A DNA stretch of 64,000 nucleotides from the NCBI RefSeq assembly GCF_900618535.1, contig NZ_UYJA01000005.1:186001-250000 (forward strand). The letters are read 5' to 3'. Within the stretch, counting starts at the first letter, position 1, and each line of letters begins with the position of its first letter. Below are positions 16,861-28,200 of the stretch, piece by piece. The position numbers were made by a program, and so were the translations under genes. The DNA is from Pseudomonas bubulae. GTDB taxonomy: Bacteria; Pseudomonadota; Gammaproteobacteria; Pseudomonadales; Pseudomonadaceae. Under the pieces are notes generated by a model that saw only the letters and a list, made by a program, of their open reading frames with translations, was not told the origin of the DNA and did not search any database.

Positions 16861-17676
16861 TCAGTAATTGTTGGCGCTGTAATCCGGCTCAAAGGTGAAA
16901 TCCGCCAGGCGCGACACGCCGGTTTGCAGAGTGCCGTCCGGTTGCAAGCGCAGCCAGCGATAGCCCGGTGCCTCGCCGCTGACCTTGAAGTCTGGGCTGC
17001 CCACCGCGAACTGGATGCAGGTAGAGGGCGTGGCCAGCAATCGAACGTCGTTGCGCTGCTGGTCGAACGCCTGATGAACATGCCCCCACAGTACCGCCCG
17101 GGCCTGGGGATAACGGTCCATGACCGACCAGAATTCTTTGGCATTGCGCAGACCGATCGGCTCCAGCCACGGGCAGCCCACCGACACCGGGTGGTGATGC
17201 AGGCACACCAGGTGATGGCGATCGGGGGCTTCGCTCAAGGACTGGGCCAGCAATTGCAACTGATCGTCCTCCAGGTAACCGGGGGTGGAGTGGGGAACAG
17301 CCGAGTTGAGCAGCGTAATGCGCCAATTGCCAATATCGACCACCGGCTCCAGAAGACGGCTTTGCACAGCCGCTTCACGCATCTGCGCAACTTGATCGTG
17401 GTTGCCGGGGATCCAGCGGCCAAAGGGTGCCAACGGCGCGGTCAGTGTGCGAAAGCGTTGATAAGCCTCGACACTGCCGTCCTGGGTCAGATCACCAGTG
17501 GCCAGCAGGCCGTCAATATGCGGCTGCTCGGCCTGCACCAGATCAATCACTTGTTGCAGGCTTTGCGCGGTCTTGAGCCCCAGCAGCGAGCCATCCGCTT
17601 CTGCAAACAGGTGGCTGTCAGAGAGCTGCACCAGCAGCACCGGGTCTTCGGTGGTCAGCGTGGATACATTCGGCAA
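16861..17676 (-). CDS. cpdA: 3',5'-cyclic-AMP phosphodiesterase CpdA
   Basis: Hydrolyses cAMP and so tempers the cAMP-Vfr/CRP regulatory circuit. It has 271 residues. All metal-binding motifs of calcineurin-like phosphoesterases are present in order: QLSDSHLF, ATGDLTQDGS, IPGNHDQ, CLHHHPVSVG and LWGHVHQAF. The frame begins at a TTG preceded by GGGAG at good spacing, with no closer ATG, so a TTG start is likely. It is downstream of nudF and the DUF1249 gene after a 114-bp gap. Confidence 0.95.
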   Translation of the reverse strand: MPNVSTLTTEDPVLLVQLSDSHLFAEADGSLLGLKTAQSLQQVIDLVQAEQPHIDGLLATGDLTQDGSVEAYQRFRTLTAPLAPFGRWIPGNHDQVAQMREAAVQSRLLEPVVDIGNWRITLLNSAVPHSTPGYLEDDQLQLLAQSLSEAPDRHHLVCLHHHPVSVGCPWLEPIGLRNAKEFWSVMDRYPQARAVLWGHVHQAFDQQRNDVRLLATPSTCIQFAVGSPDFKVSGEAPGYRWLRLQPDGTLQTGVSRLADFTFEPDYSANNY

Positions 17677-17790
17677 GGTGGCTCTCCCGGGGAGGGTCAG
17701 TGAATGGCGCGATTATGCCATTGAGTATGGCCATTATGGGAGTAAGCGCCTTGATCCAGAGGCCAGTTTTTTGGTGCGCTTGCCAGGATT

Positions 17791-18243
17791 TCAGCGCACC
17801 TCTGCGTACTCATGGCCACAGGCCAGGCAATGACTTAGCCACTCACCCAAAAACACATTGAGCTGGGCCTTTTCGTCGGGCTGGTGCATGGCGATATTGG
17901 GGTAGGGATAAATGCTGCGAAAACGCCGCGCATGCTCGGCCGCGACCACTTCGGCCATGCGCGCATCGTGATACACCTGCACCTGCAATTGAGGCACCGG
18001 CAACCACGGCAAGCTGTGCTCCTGGCTGACACGCAAGGTGCTGGTGTACGGGCAATCGAGGATCACCTCCAGCGTCAGCACGCCCAGCATCTGATCGCCC
18101 TGGGTCACGGCAATCTGGCGCGGGCCGGGTTGCTCGCGCATTTCGGGCAACAAACGCATCAGACGCGCATAGTTGGCCTCGCAAGCGGCCTGCAGCCCGA
18201 TCAGATCGACCCGATAACGATCGCGAACCCCATTTACGACCAT
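17791..18243 (-). CDS. DUF1249 domain-containing protein
   Basis: 150-residue soluble protein of a family found between nudF and cpdA in gammaproteobacteria. No catalytic motif is visible. Conserved-looking blocks are DLIGLQAACEANYARLMRLLP, LEVILDCPYTSTLRV and the tail DEKAQLNVFLGEWLSHCLACGH. The last block has two cysteines and histidines close together (CLACGHEY), so metal binding is possible but unproven. It starts 10 bp inside the nudF coding region, implying translational coupling. Function unknown. Confidence 0.85.
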   Translation of the reverse strand: MVVNGVRDRYRVDLIGLQAACEANYARLMRLLPEMREQPGPRQIAVTQGDQMLGVLTLEVILDCPYTSTLRVSQEHSLPWLPVPQLQVQVYHDARMAEVVAAEHARRFRSIYPYPNIAMHQPDEKAQLNVFLGEWLSHCLACGHEYAEVR

Positions 18244-18851
18244 AACCCCCTCACTTCAGCGCGATTAAGCGCCAGCCATTGCAGGGCAATAATGCTCGCT
18301 GCATTGGAAATACGCCCATCACGTACTGCTTGCAGCGCATCTTCGTACGCCCATACCGTTACACGAATATCTTCTGCCTCTTCCTCCAGACCATGCAAGC
18401 CCCCGACGCCCTCAGTGCTGCAACGCCCGAGATAGAGATGAACAAACTCGGTGCTGCCCCCCGGCGACGGGAAGTAGCGAGTGATCGGCCACAACGACGA
18501 GAACGTCAGCCCGGCCTCTTCTTCACCTTCACGGTGAGCCACTTCCTCGGGCACTTCAGCCTTGTCGATCAGCCCGGCAACCAGCTCGATCAGCCAGGGC
18601 GTGTCAGTCTTGCCCAGGGCGCCGACGCGGAACTGCTCGATCAGTACCACTTCATCACGCTGCGGGTCGTAGGGCAGCACACAGACTGCATCATGTCGTA
18701 CAAACACCTCACGACTGATCTCGCGACTCATGCCTCCGGCAAAGAGTTCGTGTCGCAGATGCACCCGATCAAGCTTGTAAAAACCCTGATAACCGTTCTC
18801 GCGCTTTACGATCTCGACGGTGCTTGGCCTGGCCTTGGTGATGTCAGTCAT
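18234..18851 (-). CDS. nudF: ADP-ribose diphosphatase NudF
   Basis: Nudix hydrolase that splits ADP-ribose into AMP and ribose 5-phosphate. It has 205 residues. The Nudix box is complete: Gly, Glu, then REGEEEAGL in GLIDKAEVPEEVAHREGEE (about residues 97-119). The N-terminal VEIVKRENGYQGFYKLDRVHLRH is typical of NudF. I start at the ATG beginning MTDITKARPS, which has AAGGGG upstream; the frame stays open 54 bp further but without family support. It is first in the run nudF - DUF1249 - cpdA. Confidence 0.95.
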   Translation of the reverse strand: MTDITKARPSTVEIVKRENGYQGFYKLDRVHLRHELFAGGMSREISREVFVRHDAVCVLPYDPQRDEVVLIEQFRVGALGKTDTPWLIELVAGLIDKAEVPEEVAHREGEEEAGLTFSSLWPITRYFPSPGGSTEFVHLYLGRCSTEGVGGLHGLEEEAEDIRVTVWAYEDALQAVRDGRISNAASIIALQWLALNRAEVRGLWS

Positions 18852-19074
18852 TACAAACCCCTTGCTGGCGAATTTCACCGTGGGCGGACCCTCGGCATCG
18901 CGCATCCTAACGCGCCAGAGACTGCTGATGCAGCCTCTTTTCTAACACGGGGATAGACGGATCGCCTGCAAAACAACTCTAATTGGCTCTACATAAGCTT
19001 AGTGGCGAACCGATGCCCATGCTGGCAGTCGAACCACCATCACTCCCCCACTCTTCCGACGATGAAGGACGACC

Positions 19075-19821
19075 ATGTCGCTTTTAAAGTTTGCTTCCAT
19101 GACTTGCATCGCCCTGACCCTGGGCGCTTGCCAAAGCGTGTTCCAGCCTGCGGTGCAAAAGCCGTTGGCGTTTGCCAATGACGCTTCCGAGCAAGTCAAG
19201 GCAGGCTGCACCGGCCAGGAATGCCCGCTGGTGAACATCGATACACTGCATTTTCCCGACGCCCCCAAGCTCGATGCGCTGATCGAAAATCGCCTGTTGC
19301 GAATGACCGTCAATTCGCCTGAGGACAAACTGGCGCCCTCGCTCAACGCCTATCGCGAACACTTCCTGCGTACGGCCGACAGCCGTAACAGCACTTATTT
19401 GCAGGCCAAGGTACGCGAGCAGCATGACGGTCTGGTGATTGTCGAGCTTTCCAGCTACCTGGATACCGGGGGCGCCCATGGCATGCCGGGCCGCGGCTTT
19501 ATCAACTACTCGCGCTCACAGCAAAAGGACGTGACCCTGCAGGACATGCTGCTGCCGGGTCAGGAACAGGCTTTCTGGGGTGCAGCCAAAGTGGCTCACA
19601 ACAACTGGCTGATCAGCAGCCATTACGGCAGCGACCCGGAGTTCGTGAAAAACTGGCCGTTCGAGAAAACTCCGCATGTAGCGCTGCTCAAAGACAACGT
19701 AGTGCTCAAGTACGACGTGTACAGCATTGCGCCGTATTCTGAGGGCCATGTTGAATTGAAGATTCCGTACTCGCGTTTGAACGGGATTTTAAAGCCAGAG
19801 TGGTTTCCGGGTCGCAGGTAA
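19075..19821 (+). CDS. DUF3298/RsiV-family lipoprotein
   Basis: 248-residue lipoprotein. The signal ends at a lipobox (LTLGACQS, Cys19). The mature domain resembles DUF3298/RsiV-like proteins: EQHDGLVIVELSSYLDTGGAHGMPG is the recognisable stretch, with the DxGGAHG motif, then the typical QDMLLPGQE and a C-terminal LKIPYSRLNGILKPEW. In Bacillus the RsiV fold binds lysozyme, but nothing here shows such a role. An AAGGACG site precedes the ATG. It is divergent from nudF (223-bp gap) and followed by a REP pair. Confidence 0.82.
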   Translation: MSLLKFASMTCIALTLGACQSVFQPAVQKPLAFANDASEQVKAGCTGQECPLVNIDTLHFPDAPKLDALIENRLLRMTVNSPEDKLAPSLNAYREHFLRTADSRNSTYLQAKVREQHDGLVIVELSSYLDTGGAHGMPGRGFINYSRSQQKDVTLQDMLLPGQEQAFWGAAKVAHNNWLISSHYGSDPEFVKNWPFEKTPHVALLKDNVVLKYDVYSIAPYSEGHVELKIPYSRLNGILKPEWFPGRR

Positions 19822-19832
19822 CGCCAACCGCC

Positions 19833-19922
19833 CCTGTGAGAGCGGGCTAGCTCGCGATGGGATCGATACGGTTTCACTGGAAAACCGCGTCGCCAGCATC
19901 GCGAGCAAGCCCGCTCCCACAG
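19833..19922. repeat. REP pair (inverted)
   Basis: Inverted REP elements with a 46-bp spacer. The left arm has changes (GTGAGAGCGGGCTAGCTCGCGA). It lies between the convergent DUF3298 lipoprotein and cytX genes. Confidence 0.88.
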
Positions 19923-19926
19923 TGTG

Positions 19927-21198
19927 CTAGGCCGTTTTTGACCCGCGCCCCAACAGCCACTGCAACCCGCCGGCCAGCAACAACGCGGGCAATGTTGCGC
20001 CTACATCCGGCAGCACGTTCGCCAGCAGGTGATAAGTCAGCACCCCGCCCAGCCAGGCCAGCAGCGTCGGCCAGCGCCACAACTCAGGCGCAACCCGGGC
20101 ACTGCGCTGGCGCAGGATAAAGTGATCCACCAGCACCACGCCGAACAATGGCGCGAACACCGAACCAATCAGCAACAGAAAGTTCTGGTACTGCGCCAGC
20201 GGCGCAAAGCAGGCGATCAAGGTGCAGACCACGCCGATGGCCAGGGCCAGATGCTCGACTTTCAAACGCAACAGAATCCCGCCTGACACCGCCGCCGAGT
20301 GAATATCGGCAAATGCGTTTTCCGACTCATCGAGCAAAATCAGCAGCAGCGGAATCCCCAGCCCGGCCCCTGCCAGCGCCAACAGCAGCGCATTCACTTC
20401 ACCACTCGGGGCGAATGCCAGGGTGTAAGCCACGCCCAGGCTCATCAGCCAGAAGTTACCGATAAAGAAGCCCAAGGCCGTGCCGCCGAACACGTTTTGT
20501 GCACGCTTGCCGAAGCGTGAGTAATCCGCAATCAGCGGCAACCACGACAGCGGCATGGCAATGGCAATGTCAAAACCCACTGCGAACGGCAGCGAACCAT
20601 CGCCTTTTTGCGCCCACAGCGCTGGCAGATCGGCTTTGGCAAACAGGTTCCAGGTCAGCCATAGACAGGCTGCCAGCAGTAACCAGATACCCCATTTGCG
20701 CAGAATCTTGCGCACAAAGGTCAATGGCCCGCTCACCGCAAGCAAGGTGGCCAAGGCGCCGAACAACAGCGTCAGCAACAGGGGGTTGCTCAACAGGCTG
20801 CCTTCGCCAAAAGCCCGGGCGCCAAGCAGGCTGGCTGCGTCGCGCATCACGATGATTTCAAACGAGCCCCAGCCGATCAGTTGAAGCACGTTGAGCATGG
20901 CCGGGAGCATGGCACCGCGGCTGCCCAGGCTGAGCTTGAGCGCAGCCATCGACGACAGGCCGGTATCGCTGCCAATCACACCGACCGAAGCCAATAGCGA
21001 CACGCCTACCAGCGTGCCGAGAAAAATCGCCAGCAATGAACCCGACAGTCCCAGCCCCGGCGCAAGCAACGCGCCGGTCTGCAACACCATCAGGCCAATG
21101 CCGAGGGAGAACCACAGGGAGAACAAATCGCGACCGCCGAATGCACGCCGATCCAGAGGGACAGCAAGGTCGGGAGAGTAAGTACCGGGTGTGTTCAA
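19927..21198 (-). CDS. cytX: Putative hydroxymethylpyrimidine transporter CytX
   Basis: 423-residue inner-membrane permease of the purine-cytosine (NCS1) family with about 12 hydrophobic helices, such as LFSLWFSLGIGLMVLQTGAL and LLILLDESENAFADIHSAA. The CytX subgroup is linked to thiamine genes and is thought to import the HMP moiety. It lies 140 bp downstream of thiC on the same strand, so TPP riboswitch control of the pair is likely. I choose the TTG beginning LNTPGTYSPDLAVPLDRRAFG; the frame stays open further upstream, but that part is REP sequence and is not credible protein. A GGGA tract lies 8 bp before the TTG. Confidence 0.82.
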   Translation of the reverse strand: MNTPGTYSPDLAVPLDRRAFGGRDLFSLWFSLGIGLMVLQTGALLAPGLGLSGSLLAIFLGTLVGVSLLASVGVIGSDTGLSSMAALKLSLGSRGAMLPAMLNVLQLIGWGSFEIIVMRDAASLLGARAFGEGSLLSNPLLLTLLFGALATLLAVSGPLTFVRKILRKWGIWLLLAACLWLTWNLFAKADLPALWAQKGDGSLPFAVGFDIAIAMPLSWLPLIADYSRFGKRAQNVFGGTALGFFIGNFWLMSLGVAYTLAFAPSGEVNALLLALAGAGLGIPLLLILLDESENAFADIHSAAVSGGILLRLKVEHLALAIGVVCTLIACFAPLAQYQNFLLLIGSVFAPLFGVVLVDHFILRQRSARVAPELWRWPTLLAWLGGVLTYHLLANVLPDVGATLPALLLAGGLQWLLGRGSKTA

Positions 21199-21234
21199 GG
21201 AATGAATCCCACAAAGAGAAAACCGCCTAAAAAA

Positions 21235-21324
21235 CCTGTGGGAGCGAGCTTGCTCGCGATGCAATCAACTCGGTGCAGCTGAATCACCGAGGTGCTGCAA
21301 TCGCGAGCAAGCCCGCACCCACAA
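21235..21324. repeat. REP pair (inverted)
   Basis: Inverted REP elements with an inverted CTCGGTG/CACCGAG pair in the spacer. It lies between thiC and cytX on the same strand, so it may modulate read-through or mRNA stability between the two. Confidence 0.9.
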
Positions 21325-21338
21325 GGGGACTGCTTACA

Positions 21339-23228
<1,890 letters not shown>

Positions 23229-23393
23229 CACGGCTCTCCAGACTGCATCCAGGCGGATTGTCGGAGGGAGAACCTGAAAAATGTACGGATGCACCCAAGG
23301 ACTGGGTGCTGAGTGACGGCCTCGAATGATTGATCATTTTTTGACCAATCAATCCCGGACAGCACTCAAGAGGACTCGCCGGGAGACGAGAAA

Positions 23394-23489
23394 TCTTGTT
23401 CCCTACGCAGGCGTTAACCTGATCAGGTTCAACGGGATCCGAAATTATTCGATCTCAGCCTCATAGCAAGGCACCCCGACAAGAACGGG
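23394..23489 (-). ncRNA. TPP riboswitch (THI element) of thiC
   Basis: The minus strand carries the conserved thi-box parts in order: GGGGTGCC (23470-23477), CTGAGAT (23452-23458) and TTGAACCTGATCAGGTTAA (23414-23432), then the closing ACGCCTGCGTAGGGAA. It folds around thiamine pyrophosphate and lowers thiC expression. The 165 bp between the aptamer and the ATG hold an A/T-rich inverted repeat at about 23325-23355 (TGATTGATCA / GACCAATCA), which may belong to the expression platform. Confidence 0.97.
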
Positions 23490-23492
23490 CCC

Positions 23493-23522
23493 AGTCTAGA
23501 GAAGAGTGAGGCAGAACGCCAA
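23493..23522 (-). promoter_or_regulatory. Probable sigma-70 promoter of thiC
   Basis: On the minus strand TTGGCG and TAGACT are 18 bp apart, ending just before the riboswitch. This places the transcript start at about 23485, at the first bases of the aptamer. Nothing else gene-like is seen in 23229-23660 apart from this promoter and the riboswitch. Confidence 0.6.
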
Positions 23523-23660
23523 CCCCTCAATCAATGGCGTGATAAAAGGCGCAAGAACGGCATTGTTGCAAGGTGCCACCACTACTACACTCGCTACTTC
23601 TTGAAACCGCGAGTCGGACTCGGGCTTTCATTTTTCGCATTCTTGAACTAGGGATCGCTC

Positions 23661-25097
23661 ATGCTGCGCAAACTATCACTGGCTATCGCCGTGTCTTGGG
23701 CGTCCAGCGCAATGGCGCTGGAAACCACCGCCCCATTGTCCAGCCAAAACGGTCTGGTCAGCGTTTACCACGAAGCGGTCGACAACAACGCCGACCTGGC
23801 GGCGGCCCGCGCCGGTTACGAGGCGCAAAAGGAAGTGGTGCCCCAGGCCCGTGCTGGCTTGCTGCCCAACCTGTCAGGGGGGGCCGAGTCGAGCAACGTG
23901 CGCACGGCCATCGACCAGCCATCGCTGACCACCACCCGCAGCGCCGTGGTCTATCAGGCCACGCTGGCACAGCCGATTTTCCGGATTGACCGCTGGTTCC
24001 AGTTGAAAGCCGCCGAATCGATCAACGAACAGGCTGCACTGCAACTTTCGGCCACCGAGCAAAACCTGATTCTGCAAAGCGCCAATGCCTACTTCTCGGT
24101 ACTGCGCGCCCAGGACACACTGGCGGCGACCAAGGCCGAAGAGGCCGCGTTCAAGCGCCAGCTGGACCAGTCCCGCGAGCGTTTTGACGTGGGTCTGTCG
24201 GACAAGACTGACGTGCTGCAATCCCAGGCCAGCTACGATACGGCGCGGGCCAACCGGATGCTGGCCCAGCGTCAGGTCGAAGACGCTTTTGAATCGCTGA
24301 TCACCCTGACCAACCGCCAGTACAATGCGATTGAAGGCATGCGTCACACCTTGCCGATCCTGCCGCCGATGCCCAATGACGCCAAGTCATGGGTAGACAC
24401 CGCCGCGCAGCAGAACCTCAACCTGCTGGCCAGCAATTACGCGGTAAACGCCGCCGAAGAAACCCTCAAGCAGCGCAAGGCTGGCCATGCGCCAACCCTC
24501 GATGCCGTGGCACAGTACAAAACCGGCGACAACGACGCTTTCGGTTTGAGCAACCCCAACGCCCTGAACCAGCGTTACGGCGGCGACGTGTCCCAGCGCA
24601 GCATCGGCGTGCAGTTGAATATCCCGATCTATAGCGGCGGGCTGACCAGCTCCCAGGTGCGCGAGTCGTACTCGCGCCTGGACCAGACCGAACAACAGCG
24701 TGAAGCCTTGCGCCGCCAGGTGGTGGAAAACACCCGCAACCTGCACCGTGCGGTCAATACCGACGTTGAACAGGTGCAGGCACGCAAACAGTCGATCATC
24801 TCCAACCAGAGCGCACTGGAAGCCACGGAAATCGGCTACCAGGTGGGCACACGCAATATCGTCGACGTGCTCGACGCCCAGCGCCAGCTGTACAACTCGG
24901 TACGTGATTACAACAACAGTCGCTACGACTACATCCTCGACAACCTGCGCCTCAAGCAAGCTGCAGGAACGTTGAACCCGGGGGATCTGGAAGCGCTGTC
25001 ACATTATTTGAAAGCCGACTACAACCCGGACAAGGACTTTCTGCCACCGGACCTGGCCAAGGCCGCCGAAGCCAATCTGCGCTCGCCGGGCAACTGA
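23661..25097 (+). CDS. TolC-family outer membrane efflux channel
   Basis: 478-residue outer-membrane trimer subunit serving type I secretion and RND/ABC efflux. A cleavable signal (MLRKLSLAIAVSWASSAMA) is followed by two OEP repeats (about residues 30-225 and 245-440), with typical helix sequences (LYQ/VYHEAVDNNADLAAARAGYEAQ; YQVGTRNIVDVLDAQRQLYN). It matches OpmH of P. aeruginosa, the closest TolC equivalent, at the same position next to thiC. The ATG has AGGGA upstream. No inner-membrane partner is adjacent. Confidence 0.93.
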   Translation: MLRKLSLAIAVSWASSAMALETTAPLSSQNGLVSVYHEAVDNNADLAAARAGYEAQKEVVPQARAGLLPNLSGGAESSNVRTAIDQPSLTTTRSAVVYQATLAQPIFRIDRWFQLKAAESINEQAALQLSATEQNLILQSANAYFSVLRAQDTLAATKAEEAAFKRQLDQSRERFDVGLSDKTDVLQSQASYDTARANRMLAQRQVEDAFESLITLTNRQYNAIEGMRHTLPILPPMPNDAKSWVDTAAQQNLNLLASNYAVNAAEETLKQRKAGHAPTLDAVAQYKTGDNDAFGLSNPNALNQRYGGDVSQRSIGVQLNIPIYSGGLTSSQVRESYSRLDQTEQQREALRRQVVENTRNLHRAVNTDVEQVQARKQSIISNQSALEATEIGYQVGTRNIVDVLDAQRQLYNSVRDYNNSRYDYILDNLRLKQAAGTLNPGDLEALSHYLKADYNPDKDFLPPDLAKAAEANLRSPGN

Positions 25098-25151
25098 CTT
25101 TCGCGCAATTTGATTGGCTGACATATCCAGCTAACACCGTTCCTTGAACGC

Positions 25152-25191
25152 TCCAGAAGTTAATACGGCATCGGTCGTATGACCTTCTGGA
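25152..25191. promoter_or_regulatory. Imperfect long inverted repeat upstream of the first toxin-like gene
   Basis: TCCAGAAG (25152-25159) pairs with CTTCTGGA (25184-25191), and inside it ATACG (25163-25167) pairs with CGTAT (25176-25180), with an 8-base loop. It ends 10 bp before the ribosome-binding site AGGAACG. It could be an operator, an mRNA hairpin near the start, or the terminator of tolC, although no T-run follows. Confidence 0.5.
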
Positions 25192-25210
25192 ACGCAACAC
25201 AGGAACGCTC

Positions 25211-28200
25211 ATGCCTACAGTCCCCTCGCCCTCCCTCGCCCTGCCCGAAAATGCCGTACGGGCACAGTTCGCCAACCCGCCCCCACTCACAACGGTCGCC
25301 CGGCAAATGCTCGCAGCGGCCATTGCACAGCGCTATCCCTCACTGCGAATCAGCCTCGAACGCACCCGCCTGGCCGTGCCCAGGCCCGGTGGAGGCTGGT
25401 CGCTGGAGCCGTTCATGCCCCGGGTGCTGGATTACCTGGGTAGCGGTGTCACGCTGGATTTAAGCCCCGTCAACACACAACCCTACTACCTGACCGATAA
25501 CGCCCCCGACTGGCTCAAGCCCGATGACGGTGAGCTGGATATGCAGGTTATCGAAAGCCTGGTCAAGGAGCTCCCCTGGCGCCTGCCCGTCGGACTGCAG
25601 AATGCACTGCACCAGTGGTGGACAAAAAAAACCGATACCGGCACCAGCCGCTGGCGGTGGCTCAGCGATGTGATGCGGGACACCCTGACAATTGGTGCAA
25701 TTCGGCAAACCGGTCTGAACCCGGCCGCCCTTGCTGCCATCAACCAGATCATCACCACGCCTGACCTCGAAGAGCGTATCCGCCTGTATGGCGAGAACGC
25801 TGTGCGCGCCTATTGGCTCGAAGCCACCCTGCTGAATCCTGAGGTGGTTTACTCCGGGCTCAATACAAGGATTGCTCTGGTCACCCGAAACCAGGTGCTG
25901 ATGTGCAAAGCTGACGGCGACACCCTCACCTTTAAAAGCATGGCCACACTGGGTCAGGCCTGGGCCAGGAAAATCATCAGCTCGTACACCGTAAAAGAAA
26001 TTCGCATGAAGCAATTTGAGCTGGAGGGTAATTTTTTCGATGCCAGCGCCGCCGCCATTCTGAACCGGCAACTTGAACGCACAGCCACGCTAAAAGTGCC
26101 GTCCAGTATCGGCTGGCAGGCACTGCAAAGGGTTTACAGGTCCATCACGGATACCTCGGCATACTTTGCCGACGCGCCCAAAGCCACCTTGCAGAGCCTT
26201 ACAACGGTCAAAAACCACTTGCCCGAATGGCTGAATAACGCGTCAGCGGCCAGCATCGCACGCTATCGCCATTACAGCCTTGCCCTGTATGCCGCCAAAC
26301 AGGCCAGCGAAGGCAAGACCTACCTGTATGGCATCAGCGACATCCACACCTATGCCGCCGACGCGTTGCACTGGCAAATGCGCGCCGACCAGCGACAATT
26401 CGAGCAAGATATCCCCATGCAAGAGCGCATGGATCAGTTTGCACCCAATGATATCGAGCTGACTTTTCTGTCCGCCACCGGCCTGCCCGGGACCATCGGC
26501 ATCGTGGAGAGCACCACCATGAGCCTGACCGAGCTGTCCCTGAAAAATCTGATCGGTCGGCCCGAAGGTGCACTCAGCCTGCGCCATCGCCTGGGGGAGC
26601 CACTGCCAGGATGGTTGACGCCCGACTACATCACCCGACGCGGCGGGCTGATCGAAAAGGTCGATATCGGCAGGGTGTACCCCAAGTATCTTGAAAACGC
26701 ACTGTTGAGCAACACACCCGACGCCCTGGTGCGCGAAAGGTTTTTCGCCACTCAAACCAGCGTGCAACTGCCGATGGAAGCGCTGGAACTGAGCCTGAAA
26801 AAACAAAATGGCCTGACCCCGCTGGGCGCCCGCCATGTGGCCGCAGTGGTACACACCTGCGCCGCTGAGCAACAGGTCGAAGGACTGGCAGTGGTCATTC
26901 GTCATTTGGCCCTGCTACGCCACCCCGAAGCCCTGCCCGACATTGTGGGCAACATGTTTATCATCGAGCCGGCCAACGTCGAGTATGGGCCACATGTGCT
27001 GTACCGGCCTTTTTACTCGCCATCACTGCTGGAGTTCAGCACCCGCGACGCACTGCTGGACGCCATTGTCGAGCCCTCGCCTCTGCAAACCAGCGTACTG
27101 ACCTGGTTGAGTGACATTGCCCGTCCGATCTACGACAACGGCGGCTTCAAGGAGCCACATTACCTGCGCTTCGGTTTGGGCAGTGAGTTCGCTCCGATTG
27201 AACGGCCGGGTCCTGCCAGGCTGGCCACCAACGGCAGCGACGAGTTACTGCAATTTCTACAGAACGGCCAGTTGATGCAGTACCTCTTTGGCTGTAATGC
27301 CAGGGCGCTGGTGGAGCAGGCGAACACAGATTCGGTGTCCAATACGGAAAGCCGCTGGGGGGTGCTACTGGAAGGTGGCAGCCTGATTTTCAACAGCCTG
27401 TTGCTGCTGCCGGGCTTGCCACCCCCCATCATGCTGACCGGCGGTTTGCTGAGTGTCGCGAAACTGGCCAGCCAGGACATCCCCGCTCTTGCCAGCAGTG
27501 ACGCCGCGACTCGCGAGCTGGCAGCCGCCGATGTATTGCTTAACCTGGGCATGTTGCTGTTCCACCAGTCCCAGACGGCTCTGCAGAAACTCACACCACT
27601 TCCAGAAGGGTTAATGAGCAAGGCCTTGCGAGCGCAGGCGCCGGCCCGTATCGCCGAAATCTGGCCGGAGCCGGAGCCGCCCAAAATTGTCACGGGCATC
27701 GTGGCCCTGCCCGGCGAGTTGCCTGGTGCCCGCAGCACCGAGCTGGACTTGGGCATCGCCAGCGCCAGCGATCGCCTGACTGCCAGCAGACGCGAGCTGT
27801 TGGCCAGTTTCAAGGTGGCGCGACCCGAAACTTTACCGCCTCCGATACCCGACGGCCTGTTCAAGGGGCTTTATTTAATTGATCAGAAGTGGCACGCCTT
27901 GCTCGGTGAAGGGCTGTACCCCGTGCACATCGACAGCGAAGATAATGTCGCCATCTCTTCAAGCACCGATATCAATCGCATTGGCCCGAACCTGAGAACG
28001 GATGGTAAAGGTAATTGGTTTGTAGACACCCGCCTGCGTTTACAGGCTGGGGGCCTCTCCAGACGCATAGCGTCCCTGCAAGCGCAAAAAGCCCGGCGTA
28101 AAAGTGAACTGCAAACACAGCTGACTGACTTTTACCCCCTTGAAGCTCCGCGGCAGAAGGCCGTTGATATCACCCACAGCGCCCTGAGAAGTGCAATGGC

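Noticed and set aside
21199..21264. 22-codon N-terminal extension of cytX
   Set aside because: It is encoded by a REP element and lacks a ribosome-binding site; the family begins at about the TTG at 21198.
23573..23989. 138-codon frame overlapping the start of the TolC-type gene
   Set aside because: It is out of frame with the clear TolC protein, has no family features, and is Arg/Pro/Gly-rich like other shadow frames.
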